A stretch of 64,000 bases of DNA from Karstenula rhodostoma CBS 690.94 (GCA_010093485.1 MU001494.1:2573937-2637936), one strand, 5' to 3'. Counted from the stretch's first letter, positions 11,822 to 23,904 are shown. Program-made: numbers and translations. The notes: generated from the sequence alone by a model not told the origin.

Positions 11822-13558
11822 ATGCTGCTCAACGGAGTGTTGTCGCTGCTAGCCCAGTACTGGCCAATTATTTTGGTCTCGCTCACCCTCGGATGGCTGC
11901 TGAACAATAAATTTTGGAAGGGCTTGAATCGGTATCCGGGTCCGTGGTTGGCAGGCTACACAAATTGGTGGAGGCTCTGGGATGTGTGGGGGAGGCATCA
12001 CCATAACAATATCATCAAGCTACATCGCCAGCATGGAGATGTTGTGAGATTGGGCCCGAATGTCTTGTCCTTCGCGGACCCGAGGGCTATCAAGGTCATC
12101 TATGGATTGAACAAGGGTATGGTCAAGGTATGCTTACTCACGCCCTGCTGTTGCTCGACTGGTCAGTATCTAATTGTGTTTAGTCCGACTTCTACCCTGT
12201 CCAGAATGCCGTCTCCAAGGGTCAACGACTGCAGTCACTCTTCTCTACGGTAGACGAGGACTACCATGCAAGGTATCGTCGCTGTGTTAACAGTGCCTTT
12301 GCCATGAGTTCGCTCGTCAACTATGAGCCGTTGGTCAGCTCGACTGTGGGCGTGTTCCTCGACAAGACGCAAGAGATGTACGCAAGTACTGGGAAGAGTT
12401 GCAACTTCAGCCAGTGGTTACAGTATTTTGCTTTTGATGTCATCGGGGATCTGACATGGAGCAAGAGACTGGGTTTTGTCGAAGAAAACAGGGACGTCGA
12501 CGGCATCATTGCCTTCCTGCAACGCTTCTTGAGCTATGCGGGCCCGGTAAGCCAAAGACTCGCACATGGCAAGATATCCATACTAACCACCTAAACAGAT
12601 CGGCCAAATGCCTATCCTCGACCTCTTCCTGGAGAAGAACCCCATCTCTCTCTTCTTCCAGCGCATCGGCCTCAGCAAAACCGTCTTCCCCGTCACACTC
12701 TTCGCGCAAACCCGCTCCAACGAACGCGCGGGAGAAATCCAAAAGATCAAAACCTACGGCCTCCCCGAAGACCAGCCCAACCGCGGTGTCGATCTCCTCT
12801 CCAAGTTCGCCCAAGCCGCCCACGACCACCCGGACTTCATGGACGACACGCGCATCCTCTCCTCGTGCACCTCGATGGTCTTCGCCGGCTCCGAAACCAC
12901 CGCCATCTCCCTCTCCAGCGTCTTCTACTTCCTCCTCAAACACCCCGCCGTCTACGCAAAGCTAATGCACGAACTCGACGCCGCCGTCGCAACCGGCACC
13001 ATCGAACCCCGCCCAGACAAAACCGTCTCCTGGTCAGAGTCCCAGAAACTGCCCTACCTCGACGCCGTCATCCAGGAATCCTTCCGCATGCATCCCGCCG
13101 CCGGCCTCATCCTCGAGCGCATCGTCCCGCCCCACGGCATGCATATCCTCGGCGACTTCATCCCCGCCGGCACCATCGTCGGCTGCAATCCCTGGGCACT
13201 GCACCGCCGGCCCGAGATCTTCGGCGTCGACGTCGATGCTTTTAGACCCGAGAGGTGGATCGAGGCGCCCCCGCATAAACTCAGGGAGATGAAGGCGACT
13301 ATGTTCCAGTTTGGCGCTGGGGCGCGCACGTGTATCGGGAAGAATGTCAGTTTGTTGGAGGTGTACAAGTTGGTGCCTAGTTTCCTGAGGAGATTTGAGG
13401 TGAGTTTCCTTCTGTGCGGAGAATTAAAAGAACTTGGACTAACAGTATTGCAGATTGAGCTTGAGCGACCGGATGCCGAATGGAAGACGCATAATGCATG
13501 GTTCGTGCGACAAATGGATTTCAACACAAGGTTTAGGCCCAGGGAGACGGCTGCGTGA
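11822..13558 (+). CDS. Cytochrome P450, pisatin demethylase-like
   Basis: Four exons, 11822-12127, 12184-12546, 12599-13399 and 13454-13558, joined by introns of 56, 52, 52 and 54 nt minus one (three introns: 12128-12183, 12547-12598, 13400-13453), all phase 0, giving 524 aa. The N-terminus is a membrane anchor (LLAQYWPIILVSLTLGWLL) followed by the proline hinge YPGPW. The I-helix oxygen-binding motif AGSETT is near residue 319, ExxR (ESFR) near 383, RPERW near 440, and the heme-binding loop FGAGARTCIG has its cysteine near 468. The order and wording of the N-terminal third (LNRYPGPWLAGYTNWWRLWD, VVRLGPNVLSFADPRAI) resemble pisatin demethylase-type fungal P450s. It is expected in the ER membrane using a P450 reductase. 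The substrate is unknown, and no biosynthetic cluster surrounds it. Confidence 0.92.
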
Positions 13559-14599
13559 GTGGAGGTGAAGACTAGTGAATGGAGACATGGGGGTTTTTTT
13601 ATTAGCGATTTAGCGCCTCGGAGTATGAAGCTTATGCACACATATTAAATATAAAGTTCTTTAATGCAATTTGACCCTGCGTTTCCGGGTGTTTGTTCCT
13701 CGTGGATGCAACAGAGTCCTGGCTTCAATGCAAACATCTTTTTCCAGGATGGTAGCACCGAGCGCATAGAGCGCATGCAACTCTCAATGGTTATGGATCA
13801 GCTTGGTACAAGCTCTAGATTGTCCGTCAAGCCGCTTTCCATAGAAGCCGCTGGGGTTGAATATGTCAAGGGGAAACAAATCCGACTCAAAACATTGTGC
13901 GAAACCAAGCCATTCAACCCTTCTGTCGAACGAGCTCGTTCCATAATGTCAGTTCAAGGAGAGAAAAAAAAGTCATCACAGCCGTTGTTGACATGCCCTG
14001 TGATAGGCAAGATGAGCGACATTTCTCGAGTTGTGACTTCGAGTTTCGAATAGGGAGACGCGCTTCCTCACGGCCGTCGCCATTTAATCCATCCTATTGA
14101 GTACATTGACAATTTTCCACCGCCCCGCATCTTGACAGGTTTGTGGGTGATGAATGAGTGTCTATCGACACGTCGTAGACCCGCAAACGCATTTGCAAAC
14201 GTAGCTTCCCCCGAGTTCGCCAGTCTGCTATATATTTCACCCATCTTGCCCTTCCAGAAGTGGTTCACACCACGTAATTGTGGCCTAAGCGGATGGCTTC
14301 GCCTGTGGGCGCTTTGGGCGATGAGGCGTAGGAAGCTGGCGGGTGCTATGATCTGTGTAAAAGCGCTCATGTCGATATAAAACGTTCTCCGCATAGCTGC
14401 CACCGAATCCCCGCGCATTTTGTCGTCAATCTCGAGCAGTGACGCCCTCGACACCAGCTTGCCCATACATCGATCTGGCGGAGACACCCTCCCATAGACT
14501 GGAACACGCAAGTATTTTCTGGGCGTCTTCACCTGCGTTGTCTTCAACAACACCAACCTCGCGCCCACTCCACCTCACCCACATCGACCCGCCAAACGA
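13559..14599. other. Intergenic
   Basis: The P450 3' flank and the promoter side of the next gene. An ORF at 13664-14053 has no motif and unlikely composition. Nothing else was recognised. Confidence 0.5.
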
Positions 14600-16647
14600 A
14601 TGCCTGCTGTCGTGGTTTCCACAATGCTCCGAGGCTGGTTTCAGTCCCGCGCGAAGCAGAAGCCGACCGATATCTCGCTGGGTGAGTTCGACACCGCCGC
14701 TGCTTCGCAGGAGAAGCAGATCGCAGACAGCAGCACAACAGGCTCAGCGACCGCAGTGCGCGCAAATATGATTTCTCTCAATGGGAGTTCGGTAGAAGGT
14801 AAGGCAGCACCTCCAGCAGAAAAGGCGCATGTTGAATTTGTAGCACTAGCTTCTCAAGATCCGCAGGCGCCCGAGTGCAGCTCTGCTCCTTCACCAGAGA
14901 CGCAAACTGCAGACGGAAATGCGAAGCTGGCGGCTGATGTGTCGCCTGATGATGGCAGCGAGTGGAGCTTCGTCATCATCGACGGGGACGACGAAGACAG
15001 TAAGGTTACCCGTCCGTTGGATGAGGCGCATACTGACTCTGTATCTCCAGCTGCTCTAGACCCACCGCGCCGTCTCAATTACAGCGCTGCTTCCCTCGCA
15101 AAGAAACAAGCCGAAGGCCGCAATGCGACGCAGGTTACCGATCTATTGCCTGTCGACAGCAGCAACTCATCACATCCGCTCAGCCGGAGCGTCGTTACTT
15201 TGGTGGAGAAGAAAACAACAGACAGCAGTTCAACGCCTTCGCGGGATGTATCGCCCGATAGCGACAGCGAGTGGAGTTTCGATGTCATCGACGACGAGTA
15301 TCTTAAGAGCCATGGGCTGGCTGCGCTGGACGAGGCGCATACTGATCCTATAGTTCCTTCTTCGGACACACCTCTCTCCGAATACAAATACGTTGACAAG
15401 AACGTCCGTGAGGCCGAAGGTGTTCCTGACGAGGCGGAGGAGGTTGTCGAAGAAGATGAGGTTGACGGCCGACCTCGTCTTTTCGACAGCACCTCTACAA
15501 CAGACGGCAAGCGCGTCAACGACAACGATGCCTTCCTGACAGCCGACGCTTATTCGAACCCGGGGCCTCTTAACGGGGCCTCAGAGGAGTCGTTGAAGTT
15601 CAACGACGAAGAGATTCCTTTGAAAGAAGATGCGGATACGTTCATCATCACGAGGCAAGACTACCCCTCAGAGCGAAACGGCACGCTCAAGAACGAATTG
15701 GCTGCAGCAGTACGCTCACCTGTGGTCACCGCCACGTGGGCCGGTGAGGCTGCGAAGCGAAAGGTGGAAGACGTGCTGGCACCACACACGTTGAAGCGCG
15801 CATTTGCCGACATGAAGGGCATTGTGACGGACGGCGTCGTCACTTACGTGAACGCCATGACAGCGGGCTACGATGTCCCAGAGATGGCGGGCCGCGTGAT
15901 CGAGCCCATCGTCAATGTTAAAGACAAAATCCCTTCTCGGGAAGAGACGGACAAGTTTGTGGACCAAGTCACAGATAAAGTCCAAACATGGTTCGGAAGG
16001 CGAAAGCTGCGCGGGCCCACGAAGGCGGATCCCTTGGATGCTAGCGGCATGGCGCACATGGGAGACGCACACCAGGTCTTTGCTAGTGAAATGGGCTGGA
16101 AGGCGTTGCAGGTTTTGGTCGATGATGGCATCTGCGACCAGTGGCAGATTGAGTGGGACCGGCGCGTTTTGAAGTGGAAATATTCGCTTCAGCAAGCTTT
16201 GGTAAGTACTCTCAGCGACCTTCGGACAACAGCGGAGCTGACCTGGCGGCACAGGCGGCTTTCTACCTCAAACACAAACAGAATATTCAAGCCAAGGAGC
16301 TCATGAATGCGGAACCATCCTGGTCTGCCGATGAGAACAACGATTGCTTCACCTTGAAGCTGTTCACCACGTGGAAAGTATACGACGATCCCGACGTTGG
16401 ATCGCACAGCGAGTTCCTCGCGACGGACTTAGCGCTCCCAGAAGAACTCTGCAAGATCTCGACTGCCAGCACTTGTCCTGACCTGTCTCCTATGACCAAG
16501 AAAGAGGACGACGGCAAGCTTGATGACGGGTTCAAGGATGGTGATGTAGTTTGGCAGGACGTGGGAGACAGCGAGAAGGCCGATGAAGACCAAGACGACG
16601 GGGTGGTCTGGCTGCATGATGAGGACACTGAAGGAAACGACAAGTGA
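14600..16647 (+). CDS. Acidic uncharacterised protein with repeated W-x-x-V/I motifs
   Basis: Two exons, 14600-16201 and 16255-16647, with a 53-nt intron, giving 664 aa. An ATG at 14624 (reading MLRGWFQS) has a better A at -3 and may be the true start. The N-terminal 240 residues are disordered and acidic and contain an internal duplication: each copy has a SEWSF core in acid-rich sequence (SEWSFVIID and SEWSFDVID) followed by DEAHTD. A globular middle (about 370-480) contains KVEDVLAPHTLKRAF and VDQVTDKVQTWFGRRK. The C-terminal exon starts with AAFYLKHKQNIQAKEL and ends in another acidic tail carrying VVWQDV and VVWLHD. No signal peptide or membrane segment is seen. The family is not recognised. 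The acid-flanked W/F-x-x-V/I sites look like Atg8-interacting (LIR) motifs; this is inference only. Confidence 0.75.
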
Positions 16648-17325
16648 CGACCTTCACTCTCTGTCCGGCGGCAACAGTCGTTCATACACTCCCCCTCATC
16701 TCTGCACACCGTCGCACCATCAACCACACAACCACCCCTGCGCTTTTCCACGCCGGCTCCCTTGCTCTTTTGTACATTACCCCAGGTCGGTCTCCTCGAT
16801 CGCTGCAGCGGCGCGTGGAACCATCTTTCCCATCTCGTTTTGCCACGGTAACGGCACAGTATAGATTGTATGGACAATAGATAAAAGTGATTTTGTTCGT
16901 GGGAACGGATTTGATGCGGCTTCATGTGCGAGAGCCATTTCGTGGTCTGTTCCCTCCTTCCCTTCAGAGGTGTCCTCCTCGTTCAAGTTCCACTCGAATC
17001 AGCTGGTGACGGCATACAGCTTGTCGAATGGTGGGATGACGGCATTCCTTCCCTCGCTTGTTGTGGTATGAGCAGTTGAGATGTGAGGTGAAGGTGGAGG
17101 TGGAGCAAGCGGGTCGCCAAAGCAGAGTGCGGTTGCGGCTCTGCGCCAAGTCGCACTGACGCGACGCGTGTGCAGGGATGTGTGTTTGGGCATCTCCGCT
17201 CCTGCCTGCCGGTGATCTCATTGTTTACCGACCGAATTCAACATTTAGAAATCGACATTTAGAAACCATACCACCCGAATGCACGAGGGACATGCACCCC
17301 TACGACCGCTAGTCCTTCCACGCCA
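16648..17325. other. Intergenic
   Basis: 3' flank of the acidic protein gene and 5' flank of the GT90 gene. Only short frames; nothing recognised. Confidence 0.5.
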
Positions 17326-20300
17326 ATGCACCCGGCCGCCTCCTCGGTAGCGGACCATGCGCGCAGGAACCACCACATCTTCGTCCCGCTGCTCTTCGTC
17401 GTCCTCGCCGCAACCGCAAATGTCCACGCTCCCGTACAACACCAGTTACTCATCGCCTCTGTGTCTTGGGCTGTCGTATGCATACCCACGCTCTTTTGGG
17501 CCGGAGTCAAATCACCAAGTGGAGCCACGAGAACGACATGTTGGCTGTCAGGTTGCTTTCTGGCCCTGTCACAGATATGCGAAAGGGCAGCATGCGACAA
17601 AGATGGCATGTGGTCGACGAAGGTGCGTGCGGTGCAGGAGACATATGCACGTACACTGACGTTGCTTAGGGATTGCTTCCCTTGCTAGTCGTCATTCTGT
17701 CGGAGACCGACGTGCTCTCAAAGCACCTCGCATTGCCAACCCATACTTCACCGACCACCCCCTCCAAAGAGGGCGCTGCGGCCACAGATCAGCAAAGTCA
17801 ATCGCCTTCGTTCGGGATACTCGCCGTAACCACACTCTCTGCGAGCCTCGTCTTGTCCACGGGCTTCATCTCATCCCCAACCTTCGCCCTCGGTGTCAGT
17901 AACGTCATATTCGCTGCCGTTGGCTTCGTTTTGTTCGACCATGCCTTGAAGACGTCGAGCGACGACGGCACCTTCCACAAGCCCCCACAGATATCCGTCA
18001 ATGGCAATATCCTACGCTCAGGGCCAAACGAGGGACCTACCAAGAAGCAGCAGCTCGCTGTGCTCAGGGACATAGCTGTAGTGACGGCGTTAGTCTGCGG
18101 CCTGGCGGCTTACTTCATGGAGCCGCGGATAACTTCATCTACCATCTCGTGGGAGCCCGTCTACCGGTTTGGAGGTGGTTCAGTGAAGACCGTCCGGCAT
18201 TACAAAACGGTTCAGCTCGTTCTGGTCCTCGTTCTTGTCAACACTCTTGTCAATGCCATGACATTTCTTATAGTACGTCTGCCTGCCTCCCATCCTGGGT
18301 AGAAGCAACCGCCCTTTCCTTCTGCAGCCCGTCCCACAAAACGCTGTTTTCACTAGCTGAGCTCAGAACTGCCTAGAACACATTCACACTTTGCTAATCA
18401 TAACCAACAGCTTTCGCGCCAAAGCGTCGTACACACTTCTTGCCTTTACGTATTCGCATATATTTGCTCCAGGTTGCGCTTAAGTGCCACCGTTTCCGGC
18501 GTCTGGTTCACGCTTATTTACGGGGTCTCGGCCCTTACCTTTCTCAATAGTAGTTCCGCATCTTCTTCGATCGTCGATATACGAATTGCTCTACGACTTA
18601 GACGAGGCATCTTCTGTGTTATGGCGTTTTCGGTTGCCTTCTTCTTCCTGCGAGATGCCCTCATGGCGCGACATGGCCTACCTCAGGGCAATCTTGCTCC
18701 TCTCCATACGTTCCCGCCCGCCTCCCTTTATGGCCCAGTCCAGATCGACATGACCAAAGGACACCCCGCCGCACAGCTGATCGAGTCCGCCGAGAAAGAC
18801 TTCAGCGATCTACTCAATAAGCAATCAAAGTCCCTAAAAGAAGCAGTCGTCGAGTATCGTCGACGCAACGGGATCGCGCCACCGCCACATTTCGACAAAT
18901 GGTATGAGTTCGCAACTCGTAACGGTGTTGTGCTTATTGATGAGTTTGATACTATCACGGACTCACTACTTCCATATTGGAGCCTGAAGCCTTCCACAAT
19001 CCGGTCGCGGATCAGGAATGCCCTTGGCAATGAAGATAGTGCACTGATTGCTGTCCTCATACGAGATGGCAGCATAGCCAAAGTGGAAGGTGATCCTGAA
19101 TGGCAGCGAAATGCAACCGCAGGAATGATGGAGAAATTCGTGCAGTACCTTCCAGATATGGACCTCGGATTCAATATCCACGACGAACCACGAGTTGTGG
19201 TACCAAACGATCATCTCTCGGCAATGGTGGCGAAAGCACAAGAGGTATTAACCGTCCTCGCGAAAAAGGACCTCCCTAAGAACAGCTTCTCTAAGCGATC
19301 ATCAGACGTCAACAACGGGATTCGAATCGAAGAAGTGAGTTACAGTCGTTTCAATAGGTTCGCCCATCAGCAGACTTGGACTCATTCACGCCTGTCTTGC
19401 CCAGCGCAGAGCCAAGCACAACAATTCGAGGACCAGATTCCAGACAATCTGACCGCATACGCCGCTGGTCCGTTGAACTACGTCTTCAACCAATCCGCCT
19501 TCACCGACATTTGCAACTCGCCCTCTTTTTCGGGATCATACGGTTTCTTCGAGCGTCCAAATGCATTCAGCATCGTCCATGAGCTCACACCCATCTTTTC
19601 ACAATCGAAAATCTCCAGCTTTCAGGACATTTTGTACCCAAGCCCGTGGTATTGGTTTGGCAAAGTAGGCTACAATGACAGGCACGACACCACGTGGGAG
19701 AACAAAACCAACAGTCTCTACTGGCGCGGCTCCACTACAGGTGGTTTTAGTCGAAAAGGTGGTTGGCGCCGTCAGCATCGCCAGCGCATTGTTCGTCGCC
19801 TCAATGCCCTCGACAAAGCCAATATCTCCGTACCTATCAATAGCGCAGAAGGAGCATCTCCAGCACTAGCGCACGGAATTCAAGAAGTCGATCGCACGAT
19901 CTACAGGTCCCTTGTTGACGTGAAATTCAGTCACATAGGACAATGTGACCCTGGAGACTGCGATGCTCAGCGGGAATTCTTTTTCGTCGCCGAGCATGCC
20001 GATGGCCAAGACGCCTGGTACTACAAGCACCTCCTCGACATGGACGGCAACGCCTTCTCCGGGCGCTTCTATTCATTCCTCAAGTCCCGCAGCTTGACGT
20101 ACAAGATGGCGGTGTTCCGTGAGTGGCATAACGAGTGGCTCAAGCCATGGGTACACTACATCCCGTTCAGCCTCATCGGAGACGAGCACTTGGATCTAGT
20201 GCGGTGGTTCTCCGGTGAGGATGTCAGGAAGGGAGAAAGCGATGGCAAGAAAGAAGCAGACAAGGGTGGCAACGGCGACAGCTTGGGTGAGAAGAAGGCG

Positions 20301-20444
20301 AGGGAGATTGCGGAGAGAAGTACGCAGTGGTCAGGCAGCGCGCTACGCAATGTCGATTTTGAGGTGTGGATGTTCAGGCTACTGCTTGAGTATGGGCGGG
20401 TCATTGATGATGATAGGGAGAATATTGGGTATCCGGGGCCATAG
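17326..20444 (+). CDS. Membrane glycosyltransferase family 90 (CAP10-like)
   Basis: Three exons, 17326-17622, 17670-18272 and 18411-20444 (introns 47 and 138 nt, both phase 0), giving about 977 aa. The third exon joins through acceptor AACAG at 18410, which keeps the frame open. The N-terminal 360 residues hold several hydrophobic segments (IFVPLLFVVLAATA, LLPLLVVIL, FALGVSNVIFAAVGFVLF, VLVLVLVNTLVNAMTFLI), so it is a polytopic membrane protein. The C-terminal half has the CAP10/GT90 hallmarks: GFNIHDEPRVVVPND, SFQDILYPSPWYW, LYWRGSTTGG, then the acceptor-side KFSHIGQCDPGDC and FREWHNEWLKPWVHYIPFSL. Founding members add xylose to Cryptococcus capsule glycans. In ascomycetes the products are largely undefined, probably Golgi glycans. 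The architecture of TM domain plus GT90 is common in filamentous fungi. Confidence 0.9.
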
Positions 20445-20988
20445 TTACGGTCGTGGGGCCGGCGGGCGTATTATGATTTGGGTCGACAGGTTAGAACGAT
20501 AATGATTGAACGATTTCCGACGCAGGCTTCTCCAGCGGGTGACGTTCGATGTGAAGTCGCCTTGTCGTTTTCTGATGTAGAGACACGGAGAAGACGGGCA
20601 ACTGTATACGCGCGTCCGGGGTGTTTAGGAGCGGACAAAGTGATCTGTCACGTCTTTCGCGCTTCGGAGGTGCATGATTTTCCGGGTTACACGAGCGTTT
20701 GGGGAAGGCACTTCCTAGTGGTCAACGCAATTTCCCGCTCTCACTTTTTCACGTCCCTCGACAATGGAGCGCGATGAGAAGTCATCGTGAGCGGAACCTA
20801 GTCCGATTCGCCAACACTCCACATCGCATGCATATCCGACCTTACCAGGAAGCGGCGACCAATCATGTCGGTTATCGCAGGGTTGTACCCAGTCTTGCGC
20901 AGTATAAAGACGCCGCTTCCCGTACAGCACGGCTTGAAGCTTCCTCCGCTCGCTCTTGATATCAAATCCGCCTGCAGCACCCCGTACG
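20445..20988. other. Intergenic
   Basis: GT90 3' flank and promoter of the F-box-like gene. A possible TATA-like AGTATAAAG lies near 20902, about 90 bp before the next ATG. Nothing else was recognised. Confidence 0.45.
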
Positions 20989-21993
20989 ATGGCATGTGCA
21001 CATGAGGAGCTCGGGGATCTTTGGAGGGTCTTGCCAGCGGAATTGAAGCTCAGAATCCTCGGATACGTCTTGAAACTCGATGATAAACCGAAGAAGAACG
21101 GTAAACCCACATGCGTTGTCCCGCGGATCGACAAACTGAAATTCGACCGCCTTCTGGAGAAAGACCTCATACCATACTTCTCTGAGAAGTTTGAGGATGC
21201 GCGTAAGATCGGCCTTGAGCGATTATCTTCTCTGGGTGAACACAGCTAACCCAGTCATCTTATAGAACTCGCAAAGGAAGCGTTCTACCAGAGCAACACG
21301 TTCTTCATGCCAGCCAAACGATTTGACCTCCCAACTATCAAAGACGGCTTCATCTTACCTCCCAAGCCATTACGAAGCCACATTCGCAGTCTCATCATCT
21401 ACATAACCGCGGGTCCGCAAGAATGGATGGGGCTGTCCAGTCTCGACTTCAACGCTGAGTTCTCAGGCGTCCATAATTTGACTGTCGTCGTAGACTTTCA
21501 AGACAAACTGCAGTCGGATCATGTCGCGAGGCAGTTGAACACCATGGGACACCGGGAGGCTGCCCGTCATGTAGTATTATACCAGCCTTTCCGGGGGGTA
21601 AGCACTATGCTCCAAGCCGAACTATGGACTCACAACATTCCGCGTACATGCTTCAACGTCCGCAGGCTCAAAATCGAATTCATTGTCACGCCAGGCTATG
21701 CCGATCTCTCCAAAGAGAAGGATTCTTGGATACAGACAACCAAAACACTCACTATCAGCCACGCACCAGAGACCATCAGGACAATGCACGTGGGAAAAGC
21801 GGCGTCGGCGGTTCTTAAGAACGAGAAATGCGTGTGCAGGATACAGAAGGTTCGCACTCTAGGTGATGTGGAGGAGGATGTGATTGTGGATGACGACGTG
21901 TTATTTCCCAAGAGTAAGCCACGGTTCTGGCAAGATTCACTTGATGATGAAGCCTTCTCGTTGTCGGAACTAGACGACTCAGCGTTGGAATGA
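20989..21993 (+). CDS. F-box-like protein, paralogue A
   Basis: Two exons, 20989-21202 and 21266-21993 (63-nt intron, phase 1), giving about 313 aa. The start is the ATG at 20989 with A at -3. The N-terminus carries a short F-box-like helix LPAELKLRILGYVL (residues about 13-26). It is followed by a conserved block at the splice junction, AKEAFYQSNTFF, then HIRSLIIYI and RRLKIEFIV beta/helix alternation, and an acidic C-terminus rich in Asp/Ser. F-box proteins normally connect a target to Skp1-Cul1 ligases; here only the start of the motif is clear. The intron position and the surrounding words match paralogue B, 0.7 kb downstream, and paralogue C near 59 kb, so the three form one expanded family. 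Targets are unknown. Confidence 0.75.
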
Positions 21994-22463
21994 GTGGAGG
22001 CCGCGCTCATGAAAACGTCTAACGCAGAACGCGTTGCTCGTAGCTCTTCAGGACACTGCTAGGTGTCTCTTCTCCTCAAGATTTGTGTCTACTTGTATTT
22101 TTAATGTTGGTATAAACTAGAGCAGACGATGCCTCGCTTGTTGAATTTGTTCGATGCGTGAAGATTGCCCGCGCAGTCATTCCCACACTGTATCTAGGAC
22201 TGTTACTCTCAGACTGTGGTTTCGCACGATCATTTCCATGCAGTTCACCACGTGTGCTCTCGAGAAATGGTGCAAGGTCACCTACCCGAGCGCCAAGTAG
22301 ACGTCCGATCACGTGATCTTGACTCGGAAAGTACTTCACTAACAGCGACGTGTTCGTCTATGGAGCTATGCTTTCAACGAGGCAGCTGCCCTTATGTCAT
22401 AATAATTAAAATACACACCTTCCCTAAACACCAAACATCACTTTGACCTGACCTGCAGTCACG
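21994..22463. other. Intergenic
   Basis: Spacer between F-box-like paralogues A and B. No motif was seen. Confidence 0.5.
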
Positions 22464-22727
22464 ATGTCTGCCATGGGTAACCAGCAGTCCAGTCGCGAGA
22501 AGGACATGAAGGACATAAAGGACAAGAAGGACAAGAGGGACAAGAGGGACAAGAGGGACAGGAATGATAATAAGGAAAAGAAGGATGTGAAGGACATGAA
22601 AGACAAGGGGGAGAGGGAACCGTGGGCGACGTCACCCAAGACCACGAGAACTACCGCTTGTTCAAAACAGCAGGTACCAAGGAGTCCACCGACAGGGTTA
22701 CAGCTGCTCGACCGCCATGGCTACTGA
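22464..22727 (+). CDS. Possible small Lys/Asp-rich ORF upstream of paralogue B
   Basis: An 87-residue ATG frame made mostly of KDK/KRD repeats. From the second ATG (22473) it would begin MGNQQSSRE, which fits the N-myristoylation pattern (Gly2, Ser6). It ends 11 nt into the paralogue B coding region in another frame, so it could be an upstream ORF in the leader of that gene rather than a separate gene. I could not find an intron that joins it in frame to paralogue B. Its repeat nature means coding status is uncertain. Confidence 0.3.
   Translation: MSAMGNQQSSREKDMKDIKDKKDKRDKRDKRDRNDNKEKKDVKDMKDKGEREPWATSPKTTRTTACSKQQVPRSPPTGLQLLDRHGY
22498..22612 (+). repeat. Purine-rich GGACAAGAG-type tandem repeat
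   Basis: Degenerate 9-bp units of the type GACAAGAGG, three of them near-perfect at 22531-22559 and flanked by diverged copies. Translated in the ATG frame, they give the KDK/RDK run of the small upstream ORF. Confidence 0.8.
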
Positions 22728-23367
22728 GCAAACCTCGTCCGCCGTGGCCAGCGAACACACCTCGTTCTTGCAGGGCTACAACTCCCTGCCCGACGAGTTG
22801 AAGCTCAAAATCTTCGGCTACGTCCTGCGCCAGGAAGAGCTAGTCGACCGGAAGACTCCTCTTGGTCTCCTAGACGGTCGCGCTCAGTCGCTCCTCTCGC
22901 CGAAGTTCAAGGATGCTGGTAAGTTCCCATAAGGCAGGGAAAGCTTGTAACTCTCTTAACGCTGTCGCGCTACAGAGATCGCTAAAGAGGCTTTCTACGC
23001 GAGCAACACCTTCTTAATCGAGGCGCTGAACCCTGGCTGCTTCCTCCCACCTGCGCGTTACCGCTCCTTCATCCGCAACCTCCACGTCTACATTTTCCCC
23101 TTGAAGTCCGCGTGGACAATGCTGTCAACCTTCCGCACCAAAACTTTGTTCCAGGAAGTCCGCCACCTCGCCATCAGCGTCGACTTAGACTTGACGTTGT
23201 CTAGCAACATGTATCGTCACTGTGCCCGGGGCCGCGGAATCGCCTGCAAGATTCGCACTCGCTCGTGGATCCTGAAGTCAGATCTTGCTCCTGTGGCTTT
23301 CGATATGCGCAAACTGGAGATTGAGCTTGTCCCGATCCGTTTTTGCGAGGATGCGCGTCGCGAGTAG
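22717..23367 (+). CDS. F-box-like protein, paralogue B (probably truncated)
   Basis: Two exons, 22717-22918 and 22976-23367 (57-nt intron, phase 1), giving about 197 aa. The ATG at 22717 has a good context (GCCATGG). LPDELKLKIFGYVL forms the F-box-like helix. The splice site falls at the same point as in paralogue A, just before EIAKEAFYASNTFF. IRNLHVYIFP and MRKLEIELV align with the corresponding segments of A. The frame ends at a TAG (23365-23367) where paralogue A continues. The same frame then stays open for 67 more codons with an acidic, Ser-rich composition like the tail of A, so the stop may be a recent nonsense mutation. Confidence 0.65.
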
Positions 23368-23571
23368 GACTTTCTTGGACTTGATCCGGATTTCGCGGAA
23401 CGCCTGGATTCGGACAACGATGCCGCCGCAGAGAAGGTGTTCGGCCTGCTTGGGATCGCGAACGCTAGAGGCGGCCTGGAGGAGTCGTGGGAGTCTGGAG
23501 TCAGCAGCGGCAGCAGCAGCATTGGAAGCCCAGTGCTGTGCACTCGCAGAACTCAAAGGCTCGTGACTTAA
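23368..23571 (+). other. Open frame continuing paralogue B past its TAG
   Basis: In phase with paralogue B, 67 sense codons (starting DFLGLDPDFAERLDSDN) run to a TAA at 23569-23571. Composition matches the acidic/Ser-rich tail of paralogue A. It is either a former C-terminus or a chance frame. Confidence 0.45.
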
Positions 23572-23904
23572 CATCTTCCGGGATACCTTCGTCCGTTGGT
23601 GTCTCCTAGATATCGAAGGGGGTTGAAGGGTTTCTTGTCACTGGTTAGATATCATGTTTGTGTCTTTGTTTCAAGGAAGGCGAAATAATTTGTGGAAAAA
23701 GCGTTACAGGCACTGGGCAACCAAGCGATTAAGCGGACATGCATGACGAGCTTAGCCATGAAGGAATTTGGATACGTGGTAGTACAAATAATGAGTTGAG
23801 TATGAACTGGATATCTAGTCAGCCACGAACAACTGAAATGGCACGATGTGACGCCTTTCGCGCCTTCCCCTCCAACCAGAACAACACCGGACGTTCCTCC
23901 TTCT
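23572..23904. other. Intergenic, convergent gene ends
   Basis: Spacer between the convergent paralogue B and the FAD monooxygenase. No gene seen. Confidence 0.5.

Noticed and set aside
13664..14053. A 129-codon plus-strand frame after the P450
   Set aside because: Unlikely composition and no motif; lies in a normal intergenic gap.
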